NCBI GenBank assembly: GCA_041603235.1
Contig: JBFIES010000007.1
Location: forward strand, 62,001-126,000
Source: Panacagrimonas sp041603235
GTDB lineage: Bacteria > Pseudomonadota > Gammaproteobacteria > Nevskiales > Nevskiaceae
Reading direction: 5' to 3'
Length of the DNA stretch: 64,000 nucleotides
Shown here in pieces: positions 9,022-17,332 of this stretch. Each line of letters opens with the position of its first letter. The first letter of the stretch is position 1. Position numbers and translations under genes: made by a program. The notes under the pieces were generated by a model. The model ran no database searches, had not been told where the DNA came from, and was given only the letters and a program-made list of their open reading frames with translations.

Positions 9022-10210
9022 GCTCGCGCACACCCGTGGCCAGCAAGAGGCCAATTGAGTAGATCAGGAAACAACTCACAAACACGACCACGATTGACTT
9101 GAAGCGCTTGGGGTACAGCGCCCTGTCTGGCAAGCCGGCTTCCACAACGCGCTCCAGATAAATCTGCTGATGACGTGCCTCTGCCCGTGCGGCCTCCATG
9201 GAGGCCAAAGCCGAAGTCAGTTCCTTGGCGGCAAATTCTTGCCTGAGGCTGAGCTGACCAAATTCCGCAATCTTCGGCGCCATGGAGCCTTTGCTGCCAG
9301 CAAGGCCACCGCGTTGACGCGCAATCTGCTGCTCCAGCGAGCGAATATTCTGCTTCAACTCGGCGCGAAACGGACTATCTGGTGCTGCCCGCTCCATCTG
9401 CGCCAATCGCATGCGCGACTCGGTGAGTTCCGTCTGCATCCGCGACAACTGCTCGAACATCGCGGTCGATGTCTTTGAAGGATCAATGAGCGTTTCACGA
9501 TTGCGGTAGGCCAGCAAGGCGTTCTCTGCCTCTGCTACATGCTGCTCCGCCAATTTGACCTGAATTTCCGCATCCTTGACCGTCGCTGTTCGCGAACGGT
9601 CATTGAGCCGGTTGACCATATCTTCTGCCGCGGCCAGAAGATGCGTGGCCACGGCCTGGGCATCCTCCGGGCGGAAGGCCTTGACGGTGACCTTGGAGAT
9701 GCCGGTAGTGGTGTCAAAAATCACTTCCACACGGGTTTGGTAGTAGCGATAGAAGTCCTCTTCGTTATCCGGATAGATCAGATTAGGGTACGCAGAAAAA
9801 TAATCCGCCTCCTCCCGACTGAAGACTTCACGCAGATTGATTTTTTCTCTGAGCGCTGCAATGGCGTCACGCGAAAGCATGAAGTCGTGCACCGAGTAGA
9901 TATCGTTCTCGCCGCGACTCATTGACCCGCCCTGCAGGAAACTGGCCACGCCCAACGATGGCGTCTGCGAAGGCGAGCGCACCACAATTCGAGCTTCCGA
10001 GGCATACAGGTCGGCCGCGATAAACCCAAAGTATGCGATTGCCATCAAGGTTGGCAGGAGGATGAACACAAGCACCCCCCAACGGGCGCGAATCCACCCC
10101 GCCGTTCTTCTCGGCAAGGCAACCGTGGTTTTGGACATTTCTGCCAATGAAGGGTTGTTCACGGCCAAATTCTGATGTGGTTCAGTCAACGGCGCTATCC
10201 AGTACGACAC
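9008..10210 (-). CDS. kpsE: Capsule export inner-membrane protein (KpsE/CtrB/BexC family)
   Basis: A 400-residue polysaccharide co-polymerase-type protein: an N-terminal membrane segment (about residues 45-68), a periplasmic domain beginning SEARIVVRSPSQ, a long helical coiled-coil stretch (about 200-350) rich in Glu, Gln and Arg, and a C-terminal membrane segment (VVVFVSCFLIYSIGLLLA). KpsE-type proteins link the ABC exporter to the outer-membrane channel. The listed GTG start overlaps the export lipoprotein by 29 nt; starts at 10162 (GTG) or 10138 (ATG) are also possible, and none has a strong ribosome site. Confidence 0.9.
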   Translation of the reverse strand: MSYWIAPLTEPHQNLAVNNPSLAEMSKTTVALPRRTAGWIRARWGVLVFILLPTLMAIAYFGFIAADLYASEARIVVRSPSQTPSLGVASFLQGGSMSRGENDIYSVHDFMLSRDAIAALREKINLREVFSREEADYFSAYPNLIYPDNEEDFYRYYQTRVEVIFDTTTGISKVTVKAFRPEDAQAVATHLLAAAEDMVNRLNDRSRTATVKDAEIQVKLAEQHVAEAENALLAYRNRETLIDPSKTSTAMFEQLSRMQTELTESRMRLAQMERAAPDSPFRAELKQNIRSLEQQIARQRGGLAGSKGSMAPKIAEFGQLSLRQEFAAKELTSALASMEAARAEARHQQIYLERVVEAGLPDRALYPKRFKSIVVVFVSCFLIYSIGLLLATGVREHGQD

Positions 10211-11405
10211 CTTGCACGATCGGCTGCGTCAGAAGCCCAAACAACTGCAGGATCTTTTGAATGGTCGTGGACGGCGCACTGGCGACATAAATGATATCGC
10301 CGTTGCGCACCTGGAATTCCCGCCCAAGGAAATAGCTTTCTACCCGAGTCATGTCCAGACGATAGACCACCGGCACCGAGCCATCTTCAGCAGGGGTCGC
10401 TCCCGCACCTTCCAGGGCGCGCGCAATGGCCGCAGGCTCTCTTCGCAACAGATAGACGCCGCGCGGATCAGCGCGCTGATCATTAAGGCCACCCGCCTTG
10501 GCAACGGCCTCCACCAGATTCATGCGCTCGCTGTCAAAGCGGATCTGGGCATTGACACCCGTGGCCCCGAAAGCGGTATAGCTCTGGGCCTCGCGGGTCA
10601 CACTGACCAGGTCGCCCGGATGCATAAAAACGTTCTCACGAGAATTGGACAGAATCTGCGGCAGTGGCACCCGTGTGGTCTTGTTGTCTCGCGTCAGACT
10701 GATCCAGGTCTCATAGCTGGGGGTCCGCAAGCCACCCGCCGAGGCCAGCACGTCGAGCAGTCGCTCACCTCTCGGAGACAAGGTAATTCGACCTGCCGCA
10801 TTGACCTCGCCCAGCACGGTCACCGCATCAGATCCGCCATTCGACTTGCTGACCAGCACTTGTGCCCGGGCGGTCTTTCCGCGAAGTGATTTCTCGATTG
10901 ACCTTTCTGCATCGGCAAGCGTCAGGCCTTCCACCTTGACCCTACCGGCGTAAGGGATGCTGATGGAGCCATCGCTGTCCACGACCTGTCCGGAAATCGT
11001 TGCAGCACGTGCGCCAGCCGAGCTGGCGGATGAAACGGATGAGGATGAAAACAGAGGCTGGGATCCGGCTTCCCAAATGGAGATATTGAGTGCGTCTCCC
11101 TTGCCCACGGTCAATGATGGTGGCGGAGCAAGGGTTCCGACGCTCTCGGCCAGACTTACGCCATCACGCTGACTGAGAACTCTGACAGTGGCAGAACTGA
11201 CGTCTACCAATTCAAAGCTTCTGCTCTGCTCCTCGCTTTCATGCTCGTTACTGACTTCGCTCTTGAGAGGGCCAGCACTGGGAATAAAGACACAGCCAAG
11301 CAGGAGCTGACTCGCTGCTGCCAGAAGCAACAAACGTCCGACTTTGACGCTCCCCTTTTGCACGGCTACCTGCTTTGTTCTTGAATTCACCTGATTCTCG
11401 TTCAT
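10182..11405 (-). CDS. Outer-membrane polysaccharide export lipoprotein (Wza/CtrA/BexD family)
   Basis: A 407-residue lipoprotein. Basic residues are followed by VGRLLLLAAASQ and a lipobox LLLGC with Cys near residue 38 from the ATG at 11405. The mature protein has the polysaccharide-export domain (SLTVGKGDALNISIWEAG), an IPYAGRVKVEGLTLADAE segment and at least one SLBB-type repeat (VLGEVNAAGRITL). It should form the outer-membrane ring through which the capsule leaves the cell. At about 400 residues it resembles CtrA/BexD more than the longer E. coli KpsD. A GTG at 11435 would add ten residues before the signal; I prefer the ATG. Confidence 0.9.
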   Translation of the reverse strand: MNENQVNSRTKQVAVQKGSVKVGRLLLLAAASQLLLGCVFIPSAGPLKSEVSNEHESEEQSRSFELVDVSSATVRVLSQRDGVSLAESVGTLAPPPSLTVGKGDALNISIWEAGSQPLFSSSSVSSASSAGARAATISGQVVDSDGSISIPYAGRVKVEGLTLADAERSIEKSLRGKTARAQVLVSKSNGGSDAVTVLGEVNAAGRITLSPRGERLLDVLASAGGLRTPSYETWISLTRDNKTTRVPLPQILSNSRENVFMHPGDLVSVTREAQSYTAFGATGVNAQIRFDSERMNLVEAVAKAGGLNDQRADPRGVYLLRREPAAIARALEGAGATPAEDGSVPVVYRLDMTRVESYFLGREFQVRNGDIIYVASAPSTTIQKILQLFGLLTQPIVQGVVLDSAVD

Positions 11406-11456
11406 GGCATATGAGAAAGCTGAAGGCGGAAACACTCATTCTAGCCTGAGCCAGTC

Positions 11457-12800
11457 TCAGGTTTTAGCCGCTGCCAAACCCAGAAGCGGCAAAACCTGAT
11501 CGAAATGCGCCTGCCAGGTCGGAGCCCGATACATCGCCAACTGCTCAACTCGAGCGGCTCGCGCAGCAGAGTGATGCTCAGCATACTGGCGAATTCGTGA
11601 TGCCCAAGCCTCTACTTTTACCGGATCGAGCAATTCTGCGAACCCCTGCGACACCTCACGATGCGCTGCAATATCAGACGCAATTACCGGCGTCCCACTC
11701 GCCAGCGCCTCAACTACGGGCAGACTGAATCCCTCTGCGAACGACGGACACAGCAATGCCCGCGCGCCAGTCATCACATCTGCCAGTTCCTGATCACTGA
11801 GATTGGGGCACTCCACGACGTGTCTTTGCAAGGCCCCCAGAGCATCCAATTGTTGAAAGGTGCTCTGGTTTTGCCAGCCGCGGCGCCCAAGAATGAGCAA
11901 GCGCGGTGCATCCGGCCCCAAGGCCCCGACCAGCCGGCGCCACACCTCCAATAGCAGACCATGATTCTTGCGCGGCTCAATTGTCCCAAGCACAACAAAG
12001 TACGGAACTGATTTTGCCGCCTCCGTGCTGTATTGCCGGTCTGGCGAAGCCACAAACCGCCGCTCCACCCCGAGCAAGGCAACTTCAATGCGCGGCACTC
12101 GTAAACGCTGATCTCGAAAATACTCGAGCAAAGTCTGACGGGTAGCTTCCGAATTGACGATGACACAGCGCGCGTATCGACTCACGGTCAGCAGCCGCGC
12201 CGCATGCCGGGCGGGCTCCGTCACCCGATTGAATTCTGGAAACTGGATGGGAATCAGATCGTGGATGAAAAACACACCGGACATCGACGATTTTTTCAAC
12301 CAGCGCGCTACAGACTTTCGAAACAGGCGTCCGTGCGAAGTATTGAGATAGAGGCTTTCCGGCCCATGCAACTCACCCACAAGACGCCGGGACAACACCG
12401 CGTCGCGTGATCGCTTCCACGCGTTGCCAGCTGATGACCCAGAGCGGCGGGTTCGCTTGCGGCGGTCCCCCGCCCAGCCCTCGACAGTAGATCCGGGTGC
12501 GGAATCCAGCCACTGCTTGAGCGCCTTCGCCGTTGAAGATGGGCCTGCCTGAGCCGATTGCCATCGGCGTGAGGTATCTTCGATCAGGGATGTCGATTGG
12601 CGAGCGTGCAGCAGTTTGGGCCCGAAAACGTCGAACTTGCAGAGGCGCAAATCAAAACCCGGATGTGCGCCGAGCGCCCTGACATAGGCAAGATCAACCC
12701 GATCGATCCCTGTAGGCGTGGCATCGGTGCGCGCGATCAGCCGGGTAGCGTCAAAGAAGACGCGAACTTCCCCCGTGTGCCTTGTCGAATCAGAGGACAT
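11457..12800 (-). CDS. Glycosyltransferase family 4 protein
   Basis: A 447-residue GT-B glycosyltransferase. The donor half is clear: FVVLGTIEPRKNHGLLLEVW, RLLILGRRGW, LCPSFAEGFSLPVVEALASG with the EGF-x7-E signature, and TPVIASDIAAHREV. The N-terminal half (VFFDATRLIAR, TGIDRVDLAYV) is of the GT4 type often found in capsule and O-antigen loci. It probably adds a sugar to the growing capsule repeat in the cytoplasm. GGAG lies 9 nt before the ATG and the gene begins 21 nt after the KpsC-like stop. Its Arg/Ser-rich middle (about residues 100-135) looks like a flexible linker. Confidence 0.9.
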   Translation of the reverse strand: MSSDSTRHTGEVRVFFDATRLIARTDATPTGIDRVDLAYVRALGAHPGFDLRLCKFDVFGPKLLHARQSTSLIEDTSRRWQSAQAGPSSTAKALKQWLDSAPGSTVEGWAGDRRKRTRRSGSSAGNAWKRSRDAVLSRRLVGELHGPESLYLNTSHGRLFRKSVARWLKKSSMSGVFFIHDLIPIQFPEFNRVTEPARHAARLLTVSRYARCVIVNSEATRQTLLEYFRDQRLRVPRIEVALLGVERRFVASPDRQYSTEAAKSVPYFVVLGTIEPRKNHGLLLEVWRRLVGALGPDAPRLLILGRRGWQNQSTFQQLDALGALQRHVVECPNLSDQELADVMTGARALLCPSFAEGFSLPVVEALASGTPVIASDIAAHREVSQGFAELLDPVKVEAWASRIRQYAEHHSAARAARVEQLAMYRAPTWQAHFDQVLPLLGLAAAKT

Positions 12801-12821
12801 TGGCGTTGCTCCCCACGGCGC

Positions 12822-13910
12822 TCATGATCTCCACGACCGGTACAAGCCTCGCGCAAGCCGCAGAATCCGGCGCGGGGCACTTCGCTGAGCGTTCGGCGAA
12901 GCCGGTGATTTGCTCGCCAGACAAGCAACTACTTCCTCGGCCTCACAAGGCTTCAGCGTCTCGGGATGCACGTATCGCGCATACCGAAGTAATGCCCCGG
13001 CCACCAGTTCGTCCTTGCTCAGGCGCCGCGTTCGGCGCGCGCAAGGATTTCGATCATGGGTCAGCCCCCAACCGGCATAGAACGGCTGGCCATAAACGTG
13101 CACGGGAATGTCCCGCAACAGGGCTTCAAAGCCCAGCAGAGACGTCATCGTGTGAACCTCGTCAACCTGGCCAAACAGATCGACCGGCGAAACACCTCCA
13201 ACAACCTCATCGGCCAGCGTTCGCAGCTCTGAATCCCGCATCTTGCCCGGTCGCGTCCCGGCTTCTGTATCCGGGTGTGGCTTGTAGACGATCCATGCGT
13301 CCGGTCGGCCTGCCCGCACCGCACGGAGCAATTCAATGTTGCTCGCGACGTCTGAAGTCCCACACCTAACCGAAGCATCATTGCTCACCTGCCCCGGGAC
13401 GAGAATTTTCTGGCGCTCGCCTCCTCCCAAGCAAAAACCTTGCTGCTCGGGCCCGACGTTGTACTTGGTCAGCCTCTGAGTCACCAGGCTGGCGCGCAGC
13501 CTGATTGCGCGCTCGATCAGACTGGAATCGAAATCGCCCGATTGCAGAATGTGTTCCAGGCGGGATGGCTGGCGAGGGTCGTAGTAGATGCCCAGATCGT
13601 CCAGCACCAGCGAGGCACCCCCGACATGATTGGAGCCCAGACCGACGGACCGGATAAAACCATCCTCCATGCGCAGAAGCCGAGCGCCCTGCGAATCTGC
13701 CCATTCATTGAGACCTTCAGTTTCACGCGCTGCCCACACCACGATATCCCCGCCCTGCGCCCGCTGCCGACTCAGAGCCTGCCGGGCCGAAACCGCAAAG
13801 CTGACGCGAGAATACAGAGGCTTCAGAAAAGCGTTGATCTGCCAGCGCTTCCAAGGCTTGATTCCAATGACATGTGCAATCTGATGGCCCAAAGACAATA
13901 TTCCCGACAT
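12822..13910 (-). CDS. Single-module KpsC-like beta-Kdo transferase
   Basis: The 362-residue protein matches one half of KpsC, whose two modules (GT99 and GT107) build the poly-beta-Kdo linker joining group 2 capsules to lipid. Visible signatures are RMEDGFIRSVGLGS, LVLDDLGIYYDP, LVPGQVSNDASVRCG, YKPHPDT, a TMTSLLGFEALL donor-site segment and VHVYGQPFYAGWGLT. KpsC is normally about 650-700 residues with two such modules; only one is encoded here and no fragment of a second is seen nearby. It is the first gene of the capsule operon. It could add a single Kdo or work with a partner (KpsS or a second half) encoded elsewhere. Confidence 0.82.
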   Translation of the reverse strand: MSGILSLGHQIAHVIGIKPWKRWQINAFLKPLYSRVSFAVSARQALSRQRAQGGDIVVWAARETEGLNEWADSQGARLLRMEDGFIRSVGLGSNHVGGASLVLDDLGIYYDPRQPSRLEHILQSGDFDSSLIERAIRLRASLVTQRLTKYNVGPEQQGFCLGGGERQKILVPGQVSNDASVRCGTSDVASNIELLRAVRAGRPDAWIVYKPHPDTEAGTRPGKMRDSELRTLADEVVGGVSPVDLFGQVDEVHTMTSLLGFEALLRDIPVHVYGQPFYAGWGLTHDRNPCARRTRRLSKDELVAGALLRYARYVHPETLKPCEAEEVVACLASKSPASPNAQRSAPRRILRLARGLYRSWRS

Positions 13911-13954
13911 CTGAAATGTTTCAGAAACAATAAGTTATCGAAACAACCTTGATA
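13911..13954 (-). promoter_or_regulatory. Dyad symmetries in the leader of the capsule operon
   Basis: Immediately upstream of the first capsule gene are two short inverted repeats: TGAAA-TG-TTTCA at 13911-13922 and TTATC-N11-GATAA at 13934-13954, in AT-richer sequence than the genes. They could be protein-binding sites or leader structure. No convincing -35/-10 pair was fixed here; TACAAT near 13970 is one weak -10 candidate. Confidence 0.25.
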
Positions 13955-14027
13955 ACAACTTCGGAATTGTACGTTTGAGCGCGGGCTGTTGCCCCAATCC
14001 AAGCTTGGAACCTTCACGGAAACCATG

Positions 14028-14052
14028 AATAAAGGCCTTGCCCGAGCAAGGC
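14028..14052 (-). terminator. Putative terminator after tRNA-Ser
   Basis: Reading the minus strand, a 7-bp stem GCCTTGC/GCAAGGC with a four-base loop (plus-strand 14035-14052) is followed by CTTTATTC. It lies 14 nt past the tRNA-Ser 3' end. The T tract is interrupted, so it may be a weak terminator. Confidence 0.5.
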
Positions 14053-14065
14053 GCTGCTCAGCAAA

Positions 14066-14153
14066 TGGCGGAGAGGGAGGGATTCGAACCCCCGGAACCT
14101 TGCGGTTCAGCGGTTTTCAAGACCGCCGCGATCGACCACTCTGCCACCTCTCC
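14066..14153 (-). tRNA. tRNA-Ser (UGA)
   Basis: On the minus strand, GGAGAGG at the 5' end pairs with CCTCTCC-type sequence at the 3' end, followed by discriminator G and an encoded CCA (14066-14068). The anticodon loop CTTGAAA gives anticodon UGA (bases 14117-14119), and the long variable arm (GAACCGCAAGGTTC) is as expected for serine. It lies 88 nt downstream of tRNA-Thr and is probably transcribed with it. Confidence 0.97.
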
Positions 14154-14241
14154 GCTGCTGACCAACTCCCTTTCCCGCCATTGCTGGCCCACCGCAATGG
14201 CTGTGGCGTGGCTTCCTTGATCTGGAATCCATCGGGAAATC

Positions 14242-14317
14242 TGGTGCCGGGAACAGGAGTCGAACCTGCGACCTACGCATTACGAATGCGCCGCTCTACC
14301 AACTGAGCTATCCCGGC
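14242..14317 (-). tRNA. tRNA-Thr (CGU)
   Basis: The minus strand shows a cloverleaf with acceptor GCCGGGA/TCCCGGC, D-loop AGCTCAGTTGGTAGAGC, anticodon loop ATTCGTAA (anticodon CGU), T-loop GGTTCGACTCC and encoded CCA. It closely resembles E. coli thrW. Confidence 0.97.
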
Positions 14318-14327
14318 AAGGGCGCGG

Positions 14328-14356
14328 ATTATAGGTTCGGACCCCCGCTGCGACAA
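14328..14356 (-). promoter_or_regulatory. Sigma-70-type promoter of the tRNA-Thr/Ser unit
   Basis: On the minus strand TTGTCG, a 17-nt spacer and a perfect TATAAT (14333-14328) end 10 nt before the tRNA-Thr 5' end. Spacing and the perfect -10 make this one of the best promoters in the window. Confidence 0.7.
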
Positions 14357-14590
14357 ACCCGATCGTCCTACCACCAACTTGCCTGCCATCACCGTTCGTC
14401 CTGTGCACCACTCGCAGTGCCGGAGAACCCTGTAGTTTGGGATGCTCAGGGCTACACGAAGGACAACAGCCGGCATCAAAGCGCAATTTGACCGGACAAG
14501 CGGTAACCTAAATCCGTTTGTCGGCCTGCTTAGACCGTTTATCCCTCCCCCGACCGCTGGGCCGACTGCCCGGCCTCAGGCTCCACTCAA

Positions 14591-15169
14591 ATGAACCGAA
14601 TTCACGCCTTCACTCTGATTGAGATGCTGATCACGATCGCTATCGCGGCCATCCTGCTCGCACTGGCGATCCCTAGTTTCCGTGAATCAACACTCAACAA
14701 TCAGCGAGCGGCGCGCGTGAATGAACTCGTCACCGAGCTGAATTATGCGAGGACCCAAGCGGTCAGCCGACGGCAAACCGTTTCGATATGCAGAGTCGTG
14801 AACGCTGGCACACCGGTTTGTGGATCCGGCAACGGCTGGGAGGATGGCTGGGTCATATTTGTTGACGACAACAGCGACGGGGTCATTGATGTGGGGGAAG
14901 AAATTCTCCGACGCCACGGCGCCCTAATCAGCGCTGCAGAACAGGCCAAGCCATCCAGCCAGAAATTCACCATTCGCGGAAACGGAACGGCCACGAATGG
15001 CGTGCTGACCCGCATATCTTTCAGGGTCGTGGGCAACGTCAATCCCAACAGTAATGGCACCCTGGCGGTTTGCGATCAGCGAAATGATGTCGCCAAGGGC
15101 CGCGCCATCGTCATTGGTACCGGAGGCCGAATTCGCACTTCGGAGGGAGTAGCAACATGCCAGCGCTGA
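14591..15169 (+). CDS. fimT: Type IV pilus minor pilin FimT/GspH-like
   Basis: A 192-residue pseudopilin. A six-residue leader MNRIHA is followed by FTLIEMLITIAIAAILLALAIPSF with the essential Glu at mature position 5, then the GspH/FimT pattern ELNYARTQAVSRRQTVSICR. It should be cut by PilD and incorporated with PilV, PilW, PilX and PilE into the initiating tip complex of the pilus. The residue before the cut is Ala rather than the usual Gly, which is tolerated in some pilins. First gene of a plus-strand operon; it overlaps pilV by 13 nt. The ribosome site is poor. Confidence 0.9.
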   Translation: MNRIHAFTLIEMLITIAIAAILLALAIPSFRESTLNNQRAARVNELVTELNYARTQAVSRRQTVSICRVVNAGTPVCGSGNGWEDGWVIFVDDNSDGVIDVGEEILRRHGALISAAEQAKPSSQKFTIRGNGTATNGVLTRISFRVVGNVNPNSNGTLAVCDQRNDVAKGRAIVIGTGGRIRTSEGVATCQR

Positions 15170-15744
15170 GTGCCCGCACCGCGACCACGACTTCCGGGAA
15201 AAGAATCGTGCCTCTGCGCGTCACCTCGGGGTTTTCCTTGCTGGAAATCCTGATCGCAATTGTGGTCTTGTCGATTGGACTGCTGGGCCTTGCCGGGCTG
15301 CAATTTTCGGCGCTCCGAGGTAACAACCAGTCCTACGAGCGCAGTCAGGCGCACGCCTTGCTGGCCGAAATCTCGGATGCAATGCGCGTCAATCGTGCAG
15401 CCGCAGGAAATGGCGCGTTTGAACTGGACGCAGGCGCCACTCCCGCCAATCCACCAGCCGATTGCACAGATCCACTGGTGACATGCACAGACGCCCAATC
15501 CGCAGCCTTTGCACTCGCTACCTGGCATCAAAGAATGCAGATCCTGCTGCCAAACAGCACAGCGCAAATTACCTGTTCGACAGTGCTCTGCGGACAAGGG
15601 GTCATGCACAACGTTCGCGTCATCTGGGACGAGAATCGTGTTGGACTTGATCCAACTAACAGCACCGCAGCTTCCTGCCCCTCTGCGGCCAGCTTCGACC
15701 CGGATACCCATCTTGCCTGCGTCCAAGTGAGTCTTATGCCATGA
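15157..15744 (+). CDS. pilV: Type IV pilus minor pilin PilV
   Basis: A 195-residue prepilin with a long (24-residue) basic leader ending TSG, then FSLLEILIAIVVLSIGLLGLAGLQ with Glu5, matching PilV. The AALRGNNQ-like region after the helix and the C-terminal Cys pairs fit the family. It assembles with the other minor pilins and PilY1 to prime pilus extension. The gene overlaps fimT and shares an ATGA overlap with pilW, indicating translational coupling. Confidence 0.92.
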   Translation: MPALSARTATTTSGKRIVPLRVTSGFSLLEILIAIVVLSIGLLGLAGLQFSALRGNNQSYERSQAHALLAEISDAMRVNRAAAGNGAFELDAGATPANPPADCTDPLVTCTDAQSAAFALATWHQRMQILLPNSTAQITCSTVLCGQGVMHNVRVIWDENRVGLDPTNSTAASCPSAASFDPDTHLACVQVSLMP

Positions 15745-16658
15745 GCAGTCCCCCCAACACTTCACGCATAGCGATGAGACGCCAGTCTGGTTTCTCACTC
15801 GTCGAGTTGATGATTTCCGTAACGCTAGGACTGATCGTGCTCGCAGGTGTGACATCCGTATTCATGGGCAGTCGGCAGTCCTTTCGATCACAGGAAAGCA
15901 TTGGTCATATTCAGGAGTCGGGCCGCTTTCTCAACTACGTCATGTATCCAACCCTCAGGCTTGCAGGTTATCTGCCGGACCCTCTCACCCAAGTTAGTCC
16001 GCCTGATAATTTCCGCGGAGCGTGGCGTCAACTATTTGGAAGCGAAGATGCTTTCTTTACAGCCGCTGAGGTCACCGGCATCGCCAATGCAGTCGCTGGT
16101 AGCGATGCCCTGCTCGTTACATACGCAGGTAGTACGACACCTCTGAGAACCTGCCTTGGCGAACCGGTAAATGAAGGTCAGATCGTTGCCAATGTTTTCT
16201 ACATTTCTTCACCGGGCGTAGGCGAGCCAGCTGGCTTGAACAGGCTGAGTTGCGGGACCGCTTTTGCTCCGGGAACAGCAGCCGGCGCCGGATTGCAGAC
16301 CCCGGCCATCAATCCAATTGCCATCAATCGTAGTGAACCCTTGATTACCGGTGTGCAGAGCATGCAGATCCTCTACGGCGTTGACACCAATCCGGCTGAC
16401 GACAGTCCACTTCCTCCGGCAATTCCAGGGTTGATTCCCAACCAGTATCTGCCCGCAGATGAAGTGACCGACTGGCAGCGAGTGGTGTCTGTACGCATTG
16501 ATCTGACAACCGTCAGTGAAGAGCAGTCCGAGCAAGGTAACGTCACCGGAGTTGAAGCAGGTATCGACGGATCACGCGTAAGCGATTTTGTAGAGGGCCG
16601 TCGTTTGCAGCGCGTATTCTCGACCACCTTGCTGGTTCGCAACCGGCTGAGAGTCTGA
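15741..16658 (+). CDS. pilW: Type IV pilus assembly protein PilW
   Basis: A 305-residue prepilin-like protein. The leader ends at QSG, followed by FSLVELMISVTLGLIVLAGVTSVFM with Glu5 and SRQSFRSQESIGHIQESGRFLNYVM, which is characteristic of PilW. It is a minor pilin needed for pilus assembly. Its ATG overlaps the pilV TGA (ATGA), and pilX follows two nt after its stop. Confidence 0.93.
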   Translation: MSSPPNTSRIAMRRQSGFSLVELMISVTLGLIVLAGVTSVFMGSRQSFRSQESIGHIQESGRFLNYVMYPTLRLAGYLPDPLTQVSPPDNFRGAWRQLFGSEDAFFTAAEVTGIANAVAGSDALLVTYAGSTTPLRTCLGEPVNEGQIVANVFYISSPGVGEPAGLNRLSCGTAFAPGTAAGAGLQTPAINPIAINRSEPLITGVQSMQILYGVDTNPADDSPLPPAIPGLIPNQYLPADEVTDWQRVVSVRIDLTTVSEEQSEQGNVTGVEAGIDGSRVSDFVEGRRLQRVFSTTLLVRNRLRV

Positions 16659-16660
16659 AC

Positions 16661-17293
16661 ATGTCTATCACCAGACCATCTTTCCGTTCAGCACGCTCCC
16701 AATCCGGCGCGGCACTCATCATTGCGCTGGTCTTCCTCGTCGCTTTGACACTGCTGGGTATTGCAGCCATGAGCGGCAATTCCCTTCAGGAAAAAATGGC
16801 GTACAGCGCGGGCGAAACCAATATTTCCTTCCAGTCCGCGGAAACTGCCGTTTCAGCGGGAGAAGCCTGGCTTGAAGCGCGGATCGCACAACCCATTCCA
16901 GACTGCGTAAGCCCTTGCGGAAACACCGCCTCCATCTGGCCGGGGCGCCCGCCAGCCCCGCTCACCCCTGAGGTGAACCTTGCCAACCTGCTGCTGGATG
17001 CCTGGTGGGATGATGAGGGCAGGAAATTTGGCTACAACTATGTAGAAGGTGCCAGCCCAGTCTTGGTCGCCGGCCAGCAATACACCGTTGGAGGCACAGT
17101 GGTGCCTTTCAGCAATCAGCGCTACCCCCGATACGTCATTGAAGAACTCGGCAAAGACCCAACCGGCAGCCTGGTGATTGGCGGCGCCCGAACCTACACC
17201 CTCTGGTATTACCAAGTCACAGGCCGCGGAGGCGCTGCTCAAGCCGGTGGTGCAGAGACCATGTCGCAGACGGTCTACACAAAAGGGTTCTAA
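16661..17293 (+). CDS. pilX: Type IV pilus assembly protein PilX
   Basis: A 210-residue protein with the PilX N-terminus: QSGAALIIALVFLVALTLLGIAAM followed by QEKMAYSAGETNISFQSAETAVSAGE. As usual for PilX-type proteins the cleavage site is G/A rather than G/F, and Glu5 is absent. It is a minor pilin in the PilV-PilW-PilX-PilY1-PilE complex. It lies 2 nt after pilW and 39 nt before pilY1. Confidence 0.92.
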   Translation: MSITRPSFRSARSQSGAALIIALVFLVALTLLGIAAMSGNSLQEKMAYSAGETNISFQSAETAVSAGEAWLEARIAQPIPDCVSPCGNTASIWPGRPPAPLTPEVNLANLLLDAWWDDEGRKFGYNYVEGASPVLVAGQQYTVGGTVVPFSNQRYPRYVIEELGKDPTGSLVIGGARTYTLWYYQVTGRGGAAQAGGAETMSQTVYTKGF

Positions 17294-17332
17294 TTTTTCA
17301 GACTGGCTTTCAGCCGGTCACGGAGCAACAAC

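Noticed and set aside
13989..14306. Plus-strand frames of 105 and 60 residues (GFEPPEP-type peptide)
   Set aside because: They read through the antisense of tRNA-Ser and tRNA-Thr; this peptide pattern is a known artefact of tRNA loci.
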